Assembly (NCBI GenBank): GCA_050291725.1
Contig: JBNKKH010000033.1
Coordinates: 1 to 61,133, forward strand
Length of the DNA stretch: 61,133 bases
Origin: JAAGZL01 sp050291725
GTDB taxonomy: Bacteria > Pseudomonadota > Gammaproteobacteria > Chromatiales > Chromatiaceae
Direction of reading: 5' to 3'
A program made the translations under genes and the position numbers. The notes under the pieces are model-generated. The model did not search any database. It had not been told where the DNA came from and saw only the letters and a program-made list of their open reading frames with translations. Position 1 is the stretch's first letter, and each line of letters starts with the position of its first letter. This document shows positions 53,441 through 61,013 of this stretch, piece by piece.

Positions 53441-54102
53441 AACTCAAGACAATCAGCAACCACACTGGTATCAACCGGTAGCATATTCGGCACTACACCC
53501 AGGCATGGGGCATCTATTCCTTGCTTTAGGGTCTCCAGATTGGCCTCTAGCTCCAGCATTTGCGGGTCCATTATGTTAGCCACCCAACCCGCCAGAGAGA
53601 GCCCCTTAAGCTTAATAGAGTCTGCACTCAACAGGGCATGATTTATACAACCCAGCTTCATACCCACCACAAGAATTACCGGCAGCTTCAGGGCCAGAGC
53701 CAAATCAGAGAGGTCGCCATCAGTACTCAGGGGAACACGCCAGCCCCCTACCCCCTCAACCAGTACCATATCGGTCATAGCGATGAGTCGCTCGTGGTAC
53801 TCCTTGATCAGCTCAAAGCTTATCTTCTGCTCTGCCATATTTGCAGCCAGATGGGGTGCAATGGGTGGTTCAAAGGCGTAGGGATTAACTAGTTCATAAG
53901 GAACCTGACAAGAGCATTGCTGCTGAATTCGTAGAGCATCGCCATTACGTAGACCGCCCTCCGTTATCTCTGCGCCAGAAGCAATAGGCTTCATTCCCAG
54001 TACAGATCTGTTTTTCTCCTGGAGCATATGCATCAGGCCCAGTGTAATCTCGGTCTTGCCGCATTCGGTGTCTGTTCCAGTGATGAAATAGCCTGAACTC
54101 AT
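53437..54102 (-). CDS. bioD: Dethiobiotin synthetase
   Basis: A 221-aa ATP-dependent carboxylase closing the ureido ring of dethiobiotin. The P-loop is FITGTDTECGKTEITLGLM. KPIASGAEI and LVEGVGGWRVPLS are further family motifs. Its C-terminal L-E-L and stop are encoded within the edge of a heptanucleotide array, so the tail may vary between strains. It is last in bioB-F-H-C-D. Confidence 0.94.
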   Translation of the reverse strand: MSSGYFITGTDTECGKTEITLGLMHMLQEKNRSVLGMKPIASGAEITEGGLRNGDALRIQQQCSCQVPYELVNPYAFEPPIAPHLAANMAEQKISFELIKEYHERLIAMTDMVLVEGVGGWRVPLSTDGDLSDLALALKLPVILVVGMKLGCINHALLSADSIKLKGLSLAGWVANIMDPQMLELEANLETLKQGIDAPCLGVVPNMLPVDTSVVADCLEL

Positions 54103-54105
54103 GCT

Positions 54106-54975
54106 TCAGCCCATCCCCTTGATACTCTTTATAGACACCATGGTAGCGCCATCCTCTGATCGCTGCTGCTGGGGCAGTTTATTATCTGGCACCCAGGCAT
54201 GACCATAGATCACCTCATAGCTGGCAGGCAGTTTGCCATCCTTGCGGAACTGCTCATAGGCTTGCCGCATAGCCGCCATTCTCTTTCTGCCAGTAAGTCC
54301 GCGATTGCGATCCTGGTTTACATTGTTGGCACCCAGGGTTTTAAGATCACGCATTAGACCATCAACCTTATCATAGGTAAGCTGCATGCGATCCACATCC
54401 AAAACCGGCTCGGTAAAACTGCTATTTAACAAGGCATCACCCATATCGTGCATATCCAAAAAGCTACTAACATGGCTGCCACCATCCACCTCAGCCCAGG
54501 CCATGCGCAACTCCTTAAGGGTATCAGGACCGAAGTTGGTAAAGGCCAACACTCCTCCAGGACGTAGCACTCGCATGAATTCACTGAAGGTATGCTCAAG
54601 ATCGTTGCTCCACTGAATAGCAGCGTTGGAGTAGATAAGATCGACAGTATCATCTGCCAATGGAATTTGTTCCAGATCGGCACAGATACAACGTGGACGC
54701 CGCAGCCAAGAACCACGCTTGCGGGTCTCCTGCAGCATAGGAATGGCGAAATCCAAGGCAATGACTTGGGCCTTGCGATATCGCTTGGCCAGCTCCATGG
54801 TGGCCACCCCGGTACCGCATCCTATATCCAAAACCACCTTGGGCTCGACCAGCATCAGCTCCAGACGATCCAACAGACGTTGCCCCATTTCACGTTGCAG
54901 CACTGCCACTTCATCGTAGCGCTCTGCCGCTCTGGAGAATGAGTTGCGAGCTTGGCGTTTGTCTACATTAACCAT
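54106..54975 (-). CDS. bioC: Malonyl-ACP O-methyltransferase
   Basis: A 289-aa SAM-dependent methyltransferase that disguises malonyl-ACP to start pimelate synthesis. SRAAERYDEVAVLQREMG is the typical N-terminus. Motif I is VLDIGCGTGVATMELAK (about 48-64), then DLIYSNAAIQWSNDLEHTF and VLRPGGVLAFTNFGPDTL. It is slightly long, with a C-terminal extension of about 25 residues. It overlaps bioH by 8 bp and precedes bioD by 3 bp. Confidence 0.94.
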   Translation of the reverse strand: MVNVDKRQARNSFSRAAERYDEVAVLQREMGQRLLDRLELMLVEPKVVLDIGCGTGVATMELAKRYRKAQVIALDFAIPMLQETRKRGSWLRRPRCICADLEQIPLADDTVDLIYSNAAIQWSNDLEHTFSEFMRVLRPGGVLAFTNFGPDTLKELRMAWAEVDGGSHVSSFLDMHDMGDALLNSSFTEPVLDVDRMQLTYDKVDGLMRDLKTLGANNVNQDRNRGLTGRKRMAAMRQAYEQFRKDGKLPASYEVIYGHAWVPDNKLPQQQRSEDGATMVSIKSIKGMG

Positions 54976-55735
54976 CTATAAAACCTTGCAATAACCCCAG
55001 GCACCGGGCCTGGTCTGACAACATGGGCAGATGGGCCGCATGTTGGAAAATCTCTATCTGTGCCTGGGGTAACAGACCCTGAATATCATCCGCCACCGCA
55101 ACCGGCACCAGGCGATCTCTGCGACCAAATAGCCACATAGTTGGACATTGCAGCCCAGGCAACTCACCGCGTAGATCGGTGTTTAACAATAGATCAAGCC
55201 CTGCTTCCAGTGCTGTATCATCTGGCTCAGGCCGACTAGCTAATCCCTGCCGTAGGGGCCGCAGCAGTTTGCGCACCTCCGTATCTCCATGTGCCTGCAG
55301 CAGCAGGAAACGCTCCAGGGTTTTGCTATGGTCCTGTTTCAGGTCATTTCCAAACCCGAGCAGGATATCCTTGGCCATGGCGTTTGACCAATCGCCGTTT
55401 TGAGAAAAGCGCGGAGTACCTGCGACAGACACCAAACCCTCTACCCTCTCGGGATATCTCACCGCCGCCCGCTGCGCCAGAGTGGAACCCAGCGACCAAC
55501 CTACCCAGACAGAACTAGTTGGCGCTACCTGCATCACCGCATCCACCCACTGATCCAGATCTGCCTGGTCATGATCATAGGCGCTGTAGCCATGGCCCGG
55601 CATATCTATCAGGTGCAATCTATATCTCTCAGCTAGAGGAGCAACCAGGGCCGACCAGACCGCGCTGTTCATACCCCAGCCGTGAACCAGCAGCAGATCC
55701 CTGCCGGCACCCAATGTCTCTTTGTGTATCTGCAT
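54968..55735 (-). CDS. bioH: Pimeloyl-ACP methyl ester carboxylesterase
   Basis: A 255-aa alpha/beta hydrolase that ends pimelate chain extension by removing the methyl group. The nucleophile elbow GWSLGS has S81. LLLVHGWGMNSAVW, IDMPGHGYS, and the C-terminal His in EIFQHAAHLPMLS are in place. Its stop and start overlap bioC and bioF, which supports BioH over other hydrolases. Confidence 0.94.
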   Translation of the reverse strand: MQIHKETLGAGRDLLLVHGWGMNSAVWSALVAPLAERYRLHLIDMPGHGYSAYDHDQADLDQWVDAVMQVAPTSSVWVGWSLGSTLAQRAAVRYPERVEGLVSVAGTPRFSQNGDWSNAMAKDILLGFGNDLKQDHSKTLERFLLLQAHGDTEVRKLLRPLRQGLASRPEPDDTALEAGLDLLLNTDLRGELPGLQCPTMWLFGRRDRLVPVAVADDIQGLLPQAQIEIFQHAAHLPMLSDQARCLGLLQGFIDG

Positions 55736-56874
55736 CAGGCCAGAGCCTCCAGCAGACGATCAATATGTTCATCGCTATGGCTGGCACTGAAAGTTACCCG
55801 CAACCGGGCGCTACCCTCTGGAACCGTGGGAGGACGAATAGCGCTAACCAGTATCCCCTGCTCTTCCAGCTTGCTGCTCCAGGCCAAGGCTTGTTCGGCC
55901 GAGCCAGCCAATATGGGTTGGATGGGAGTTGCGGAGGTCATAAGGGGCAGCCCCAGCTGTTCCGCCCCGGCACGAAAGCGTCTAATCAAATTCTGTAGAT
56001 GCTCCCTACGCCAAGACTCCTGTTGCACCAGCTTCAGACTGGCTCTGGTAGCCTCGGCCACGGCTGGCGGAGATGCGGTGGTGTAGATATAGCTTCGGGC
56101 CTGCTGGATCAAGGTCTCGATCAACTCCTCGGAACCGGCGACAAAGGCACCAAATGTTCCCAGGGCCTTGCCCAGTGTTCCCATCAGAATAGGCACATCA
56201 TCCAGACCTAGAGAGAAGTGCTCTAAACTGCCTGCTCCGCTCTCACCCAGCACGCCTATACCGTGGGCATCATCCACCATTAGCCATGCCGATTGCTTGC
56301 GACATATATCCACAAGTTCCGGCAGAGGCGCAATATCCCCATCCATGCTGAACACCCCATCCACCGCGACCAGAGATTCACCACTCTCCTGGGAGTCCAT
56401 CTGTTGTGACAAGGCATCCATATCAGAGTGGGCAAAGCGCTTGAAGCTGGCTCGCGCGAGTAGGCCACCATCGATAAGAGATGCATGGTTAAGTCTATCT
56501 TCGTAGATAGTATCGCTCCGCCCCAGCAGAGCGGTGATCACACCCTGATTTGCCATATAGCCAGTGGAGAACAGCAACGCCCGCGGACGACCGGTGAACT
56601 CTGCCAACTCCTCTTCCAGGGCGTGATGGGCAGAGCTATGGCCGGTTACCAGATGAGCGGCACCACCGCCCACTCCATACTGTTCGGCGCCACGCTGCAT
56701 AGCGGTGATGATCTCTGGATGATTGGCCAGGCCTAGGTAGTCGTTACTACAAAACCCCAGCATAGGTTTGCCATCCAGCATAAGCTCTGGCCCCTGAGGA
56801 GAAGAGACCACCCGCCGCCGGCGATACAGATGTTCGCCCTTGCGTCTATCCAGTTCTGGTTGCAGCGGTTTCAC
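55735..56874 (-). CDS. bioF: 8-amino-7-oxononanoate synthase
   Basis: A 379-aa PLP-dependent alpha-oxoamine synthase condensing pimeloyl-ACP with alanine. LGFCSNDYLGLANHPEI, GVGGGAAHLVTGHS, VDDAHGIGVLGESGAG and the PLP lysine K236 in GTLGKALGTFGAFVAG are conserved. Length is normal. The last base of bioF is the first base of bioH start. Confidence 0.96.
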   Translation of the reverse strand: MKPLQPELDRRKGEHLYRRRRVVSSPQGPELMLDGKPMLGFCSNDYLGLANHPEIITAMQRGAEQYGVGGGAAHLVTGHSSAHHALEEELAEFTGRPRALLFSTGYMANQGVITALLGRSDTIYEDRLNHASLIDGGLLARASFKRFAHSDMDALSQQMDSQESGESLVAVDGVFSMDGDIAPLPELVDICRKQSAWLMVDDAHGIGVLGESGAGSLEHFSLGLDDVPILMGTLGKALGTFGAFVAGSEELIETLIQQARSYIYTTASPPAVAEATRASLKLVQQESWRREHLQNLIRRFRAGAEQLGLPLMTSATPIQPILAGSAEQALAWSSKLEEQGILVSAIRPPTVPEGSARLRVTFSASHSDEHIDRLLEALA

Positions 56875-56898
56875 TGTTTCTGAGTGCCTGGTCGTAAA

Positions 56899-57909
56899 TT
56901 AGGCCTGAGCGCTATTTGCGCTCGACTCAGTCAGGGTAATGCCGGAGTGCTTCTCCTTGGTCTCGAAGCTCATTCCCAGGCGCTCCAACAGGTTGCGATC
57001 ATTATCAGCATCTGGATTATCGGTGGTTAGCAAGCGCTCACCATAGAAGATGGAGTTGGCCCCAGCCAGAAAACAGAGAGACTGCATCTGATCGTTCATC
57101 TCACCGCGTCCGGCAGAGAGCCGCACATAGGATTTAGGCATCATGATACGAGCGACAGCGATAACACGTACAAACTCAAATGGGTCCAGATCTTCTACTC
57201 CGTAAAGTGGTGTACCCTCCACCTGCACCAGCATATTAATAGGCACAGAGTTGGGGTGTTTGGGCATGTTAGCCAGCTCTCGCAACATGGAGGCGCGATC
57301 CCGACGCGTCTCCCCCATTCCCAATATACCGCCACTACAGGTATTGATGCCCTTGGCACGCACATTTTCCAGGGTATCCAGGCGATCCTGGTAGGTGCGG
57401 GTAGTTATTACATTGCCGTAGAACTCGGGAGAGGTATCCAGATTGTGGTTATAGTAGTTGAGACCGGCATCGGCCAGACGGGCGGTCTGCTCTTCAGTGA
57501 GCATGCCCAAGGTTACACAGCTCTCCATACCTAGGGAGTGCACCGCCTGAATCATCTCAATCACCCGATCCAGATTGCTATCGGTGGGATTACGCCAGGC
57601 CGCACCCATACAAAAACGGGTAGCACCCTTATCCTTCGCGACTTGGGCAGCCTGTTTTACCTCTTCCACCGGCAGTAGTTTCTCCGGCTCCAGATCGGCT
57701 GAGTGCTTAGCGCTCTGAGAGCAGTAACCACAATCCTCAGCGCAAGATCCGGTCTTGATGCTGAGCAGGCTGCTCACCTGGATGCTGTTGGGGTCGAAAT
57801 TCTCTCGATGGATAGATTGGGCCTTAAATATCAAGTCATTGAACGGAAGGCTCAACAACTGCTCGATCTCTTCCAGGCTCCAGTCGTGCCTGATGCTGCT
57901 ACTGCTCAT
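56899..57909 (-). CDS. bioB: Biotin synthase
   Basis: A 336-aa radical-SAM enzyme inserting sulfur into dethiobiotin. The [4Fe-4S] motif is GSCAEDCGYCSQS with C56, C60 and C63. TRFCMGAAWRNPTDSN, LDTSPEFYGNVITTRTYQDR, CSGGILGMGETRRDR and the arginine of VRLSAGRGEM bind the second cluster and substrate. First gene of the bio operon, divergent from comF. bioA is not in the window. Confidence 0.97.
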   Translation of the reverse strand: MSSSSIRHDWSLEEIEQLLSLPFNDLIFKAQSIHRENFDPNSIQVSSLLSIKTGSCAEDCGYCSQSAKHSADLEPEKLLPVEEVKQAAQVAKDKGATRFCMGAAWRNPTDSNLDRVIEMIQAVHSLGMESCVTLGMLTEEQTARLADAGLNYYNHNLDTSPEFYGNVITTRTYQDRLDTLENVRAKGINTCSGGILGMGETRRDRASMLRELANMPKHPNSVPINMLVQVEGTPLYGVEDLDPFEFVRVIAVARIMMPKSYVRLSAGRGEMNDQMQSLCFLAGANSIFYGERLLTTDNPDADNDRNLLERLGMSFETKEKHSGITLTESSANSAQA

Positions 57910-58032
57910 GATGTACAGATTCCTCTAGGATTTCCGCCGGTTAGATGTGATACTAGCCGTATTAATAAGGAGATTAATATCAGGCGCCCATAGTAAAGAT
58001 TGCTGGGCCGCTGTCAACCTAAATGGATTCGC

Positions 58033-58737
58033 ATGGTTTACATCTGTACAGATTATATACAGCGCGCCCTATTTCCCACCACATGCCTGCTTTGCGGTTC
58101 ACTCAACACAAAGGGCATAGACATATGCACCCCCTGTCTAAATGATCTACCCCATAACTACAACTGCTGCCGCATCTGCTCCCTGCCTCTACCATCCAAC
58201 CATACAGATCCAATCTGTGGAAAATGTTTAAAACAAACTCCTGAATTCGATCGCTGCCATACACCCTTTGCCTACGGCTATCCCATCTCTGGCCTGATTA
58301 GCGATTTAAAGTTTAACGACAAGCTGTATGCGGGAAGGCTATTGGCCGAGTTATTAATCAACTTCATTGAGACAAACAAAATAGAACTTCCTGAACTTAT
58401 TGTGCCCGTGCCGCTGCATCCGGCACGTCTAAGGGAGAGAGGTTTTAATCAAGCCCTGGAACTAGCCAAACCTATTAGTCGTCATTTCAACATTCCAATT
58501 GATACCACAAGCTGTAAACGTATCAAAGCTACAGCAACCCAATCGACTCTGGACAAAAAAGTCCGCAAAAAAAATATGCGTGGTGCATTTGAGATAGTGC
58601 AACCACTAGAGTGCAAACATCTGATACTGATTGATGATGTAGTTACAACCGGCACAACCGTTAATGAGCTGGCAAAGATGCTCAAGCGCGCCGGAGTACC
58701 GCGGGTGGATGTGTGGGCGTTGGCTAGGACGCCGTAG
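58033..58737 (+). CDS. ComF family phosphoribosyltransferase-like protein
   Basis: A 234-aa ComF protein. The N-terminal zinc-ribbon part has cysteine pairs CLLCGS, CTPC, CCRIC and CGKC. The C-terminal PRTase-like part has LRERGFNQALELAKPIS, then LILIDDVVTTGTTVNELAK. ComF takes part in DNA uptake in naturally competent bacteria, a trait that also needs type IV pili, whose regulators and retraction motors are in this window. I chose the ATG at 58033. A TTG at 58000 would give 11 more residues. It sits beside bioB as in many gammaproteobacteria. Confidence 0.9.
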   Translation: MVYICTDYIQRALFPTTCLLCGSLNTKGIDICTPCLNDLPHNYNCCRICSLPLPSNHTDPICGKCLKQTPEFDRCHTPFAYGYPISGLISDLKFNDKLYAGRLLAELLINFIETNKIELPELIVPVPLHPARLRERGFNQALELAKPISRHFNIPIDTTSCKRIKATATQSTLDKKVRKKNMRGAFEIVQPLECKHLILIDDVVTTGTTVNELAKMLKRAGVPRVDVWALARTP

Positions 58738-58752
58738 TATCAACTACCCAAC

Positions 58753-60162
58753 TTATTTCTGGCGAAAAGAAGGAAAGCTTCGATTAATCACGTCTAGAGG
58801 ACTTCTAACACCCTGACCGCCCCGGCCAATCACATGGGTGTAGATCATGGTTGTAGACACATCAGAGTGCCCCAAAAGATCCTGGACTGTACGTATATCA
58901 GCCCCAGTTTCCAACAGATGAGTTGCAAAGGAGTGACGCATAGTATGGCTGGTAACCCGCTTAGTTATCCCAGCTTGTTCAGCCGCCTGCCTTACAGCTC
59001 TTTGTATCGCTGTTTGATGAATATGATGGCGTCGGACTACATCTGAGCGGGGGTCTTGTGCTAGCTTGCTGGCTGGAAAAAGATACTGCCACCGCAACTC
59101 ATTCTTGGCATTTGGATACTTTCTGGATAAGGCATCTGGTAAAAAAACCGTCCCAAACCCTGCTTCTGTATCTCTAATATGCCGCTCTTTAACAAACCGA
59201 ATCTGCCTTTGTAGCTGCTCTACAAGGATATCCGGCATAGGTACGGATCGGTCCTTTTTGCCCTTGCTCTGTCGAACTATAATATTGCGATACTCAAAAT
59301 CAAGATCCAAAATCCGCAACCTGACACACTCCATCACCCTCATCCCTGTGCCATACATCAGGCGTATCATCAGCCCATTCATCCCATCGAGATTGGCAAA
59401 AATGGCTTCAATCTCTCTAGGGCTCAAGACTGTTGGTATACGTTTAGGTTGTTTAGGTCTTTTAAACGGCCCAATCTCTCCCAGAGGCCGTTCTAGAACC
59501 TTAGCAAAAAAGAACACCAAGGCGTTCAAGGCCTGGGCCTGAGTTGCCCCTGTAACCTTGCGTTTTAGTGCCAAATATTCTAAAAATGATGCAACTTCTG
59601 GTTCAGAACAATTATTAGGAAATCTTTCAGGATGAAAGCGAAGGAATCGAACAATCCAGCTGAGATAACTCCTTTCCGTATTGATGGAGTAGTCTGGCAT
59701 GCGGATAGACGCAAGGAATTTGCGATAGATATCTGGAAATCGCTTTGCAAGATAGTTGTTAGAATTCCCAACACTCTTATCAATCAACTCATAGCTGCGA
59801 GCCACCGTTGGGTGATCTCTGCCCAGAGCCTGTGCCCCAGCACTCCACAGATTCCAATCGAAGGATTTGGCCCAGGAAAGCCTCAACAGATGGCAAAACA
59901 AAAGGCGCAGAGCATCCACTTTTTGTCGAAACAACCAATCACTAATCTGATTATTTCGCCCCAGCTTTTCAAGAAAATGCTGCAGAGACTCAGATGTGTG
60001 CTCCCGCAAACGAATGTCGGGATGGTCGTCAATAAAGGCCTGGATATGCTTTTGGTACCAAGGGAGAGCCCTTTCTGGTATGCGAAACAGCTTAAGAACC
60101 TCTGTATATCGAGCCCAAAACCGGTCAACGGAGGTCTTTTTAGATTGAATTCCAGAATCCAT
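58753..60162 (-). CDS. intI: Integron integrase IntI with enlarged N-terminus
   Basis: A 469-aa tyrosine recombinase, against about 320-340 aa for usual IntI. Catalytic residues are R275 (GTGMR), H406 and R409 (SHTMRHSFATHL), H432 (LGHSDVSTT) and Y441 (MIYTHV). The integron-specific insert around 349-366 includes NELRWQYLFPASK. A standard SAM-like N-domain is about 141-232 (FPDIYRKFLASIRMPDYSIN). In front of it about 110 residues look like a second such domain (FWARYTEVLKLFRIPERALP, then WLFRQKVDALRLLFCHLLRL). AAGGAG lies 11 bp before the ATG. The gene converges on comF with a 15-bp gap. Confidence 0.93.
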   Translation of the reverse strand: MDSGIQSKKTSVDRFWARYTEVLKLFRIPERALPWYQKHIQAFIDDHPDIRLREHTSESLQHFLEKLGRNNQISDWLFRQKVDALRLLFCHLLRLSWAKSFDWNLWSAGAQALGRDHPTVARSYELIDKSVGNSNNYLAKRFPDIYRKFLASIRMPDYSINTERSYLSWIVRFLRFHPERFPNNCSEPEVASFLEYLALKRKVTGATQAQALNALVFFFAKVLERPLGEIGPFKRPKQPKRIPTVLSPREIEAIFANLDGMNGLMIRLMYGTGMRVMECVRLRILDLDFEYRNIIVRQSKGKKDRSVPMPDILVEQLQRQIRFVKERHIRDTEAGFGTVFLPDALSRKYPNAKNELRWQYLFPASKLAQDPRSDVVRRHHIHQTAIQRAVRQAAEQAGITKRVTSHTMRHSFATHLLETGADIRTVQDLLGHSDVSTTMIYTHVIGRGGQGVRSPLDVINRSFPSFRQK

Positions 60163-60205
60163 GGAAAATACTGCTCCTTGCGTTCTATAAAACCAATGGA
60201 GAACG

Positions 60206-60234
60206 AGTATAGAACTTTATGTCGTATATTACAA
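60206..60234 (-). promoter_or_regulatory. Predicted integrase promoter (Pint)
   Basis: Read on the minus strand, TTGTAA (60229-60234) is 17 bp from TATACT (60206-60211), directed at intI. The -35 box overlaps the first attI direct repeat at 60221-60232, so integrase binding there could block its own transcription. No LexA-type CTGT-N8-ACAG box was found around it. Confidence 0.5.
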
Positions 60235-60293
60235 TATCAGCGCATGTCGTATATTACGGTATTAGGCGCAAGTCGTATAATTAACTGTTATGT
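60221..60293 (+). other. Candidate attI site with three direct repeats
   Basis: GTCGTATATTAC occurs at 60221-60232 and 60246-60257. The variant GTCGTATAATTAAC is at 60272-60285. The period is 25-26 bp. The core-type site GTTATGT is at 60287-60293. It is identical to the right core of the first attC, including the following GTAAAA, so cassettes likely insert at G60287/T60288. Third-repeat TATAAT (60276-60281) could be the -10 of a cassette promoter, with only a weak -35. Confidence 0.7.
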
Positions 60294-60300
60294 GTAAAAG

Positions 60301-60603
60301 ATGAAAAAAACAATTCGAGAAATCCTAGATAATTTGTTAAAGGAGAATGCAAACCTAGGGTACAGGCATTTTAAGGACATACTTGGCAGCTTTGATGAAT
60401 GGGAACACTATAGAGAAACCAGTAAAGTTATAGTTAAAGGTAATCATAAGTTTAAAGTTACTACCGGGCTTATGTGGGATGATGTCCCTGATCAAGAAAT
60501 TAGGGTAGTAATTGAAGTAAAAAAACCAATATTTATATTATTTTCAAAAACAGAAAGAGGTGGTTTTGTGGTTAACAGGGAAAACAAAATTGAGTTCACA
60601 TAA
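60301..60603 (+). CDS. Integron cassette 1 protein, unknown (100 aa)
   Basis: A 100-aa protein I do not recognise. No signal peptide or membrane segment is visible. It looks like a compact alpha/beta protein: helix (TIREILDNLLKENANLGYRH), then strands (KVIVKGNHKFKVTTGLMWDD, EIRVVIEVKKPIFILFSK). Base use is more AT-rich than the flanking chromosomal genes. Its stop codon lies within the left core of attC1. It is the first cassette, closest to attI, and so the one most likely transcribed. Confidence 0.75.
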   Translation: MKKTIREILDNLLKENANLGYRHFKDILGSFDEWEHYRETSKVIVKGNHKFKVTTGLMWDDVPDQEIRVVIEVKKPIFILFSKTERGGFVVNRENKIEFT

Positions 60604-60660
60604 CCAGCGGGTCAAGTGCGACGCGCGAAATCCGCGCGCGTCTTACCCTAAACGTTATGT
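60598..60660 (+). other. attC site 1 (63 bp)
   Basis: Left core ACATAAC (60598-60604) is complementary to right core GTTATGT (60654-60660). The interior folds: GACGCGCG pairs with CGCGCGTC, and GGGTCAAG pairs with CTTACCC leaving one unpaired C. An extrahelical base in the stem is a hallmark of attC used by IntI to choose the strand. Confidence 0.85.
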
Positions 60661-60669
60661 GTAAAAAGC

Positions 60670-60915
60670 ATGAGCACATTTAAATTTCAGCCAAGATGGA
60701 AAGAAGAGCTGGTTGTTACTGGACCTGGTGGTTCATTTATTCTTGAACTTCCTATGGGAGTACTCAGTGCATATTTACCTACTGAGTCTGCATGGAAGAA
60801 AAAAGCACCTAATTGGGCAAAAGAGTTGTATCCAGAGTTAAAACAAGAGCTTGAAAGTTGGTGTAAAGAAAGTAAGGCAGAATTCGTAGTTGATGAAACA
60901 GCAGGTATATATTAA
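60670..60915 (+). CDS. Integron cassette 2 protein, unknown (81 aa)
   Basis: An 81-aa soluble protein, FQPRWKEELVVTGPGGSFIL at the N-terminus and a helical C-terminus with WAKELYPELKQELESWCKES. I recall no named family, though its size and position are ordinary for integron cassettes. The start ATG is 10 bp after the right core of attC1, with AAAAAG as a weak ribosome site. Composition is AT-rich like cassette 1. Confidence 0.75.
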   Translation: MSTFKFQPRWKEELVVTGPGGSFILELPMGVLSAYLPTESAWKKKAPNWAKELYPELKQELESWCKESKAEFVVDETAGIY

Positions 60916-60940
60916 CAGCCATGTGTAATCACACTTTCAC

Positions 60941-61003
60941 ACATAACAAGTCGTTCGTGTGTGACCGTCGCTACGCGCCGGCCCCACAACTCAAACGTTA
61001 GGC
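60941..61003 (+). other. attC site 2 (63 bp)
   Basis: Left core ACATAAC (60941-60947) and right core GTTAGGC (60997-61003) lie 63 bp apart, the same length as attC1. The interior is less regular: AGTCGTTCGTG opposes CACAACTC with unpaired bases. Left core equals that of attC1, while the right core is the commoner GTTAGGC. The gap 60916-60940 shows no feature. Confidence 0.78.
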
Positions 61004-61013
61004 GAAAATAAGA

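Noticed and set aside
60163..60220. LexA (SOS) box controlling intI
   Set aside because: SOS control is common for integrases, but no CTGT-N8-ACAG sequence was found in the interval.
59632..60297. Plus-strand frame of 221 codons opposite the intI 5' half
   Set aside because: It is antisense to the integrase N-terminus and crosses attI. It shows no recognisable domain or ribosome site. Noted only because it is long.
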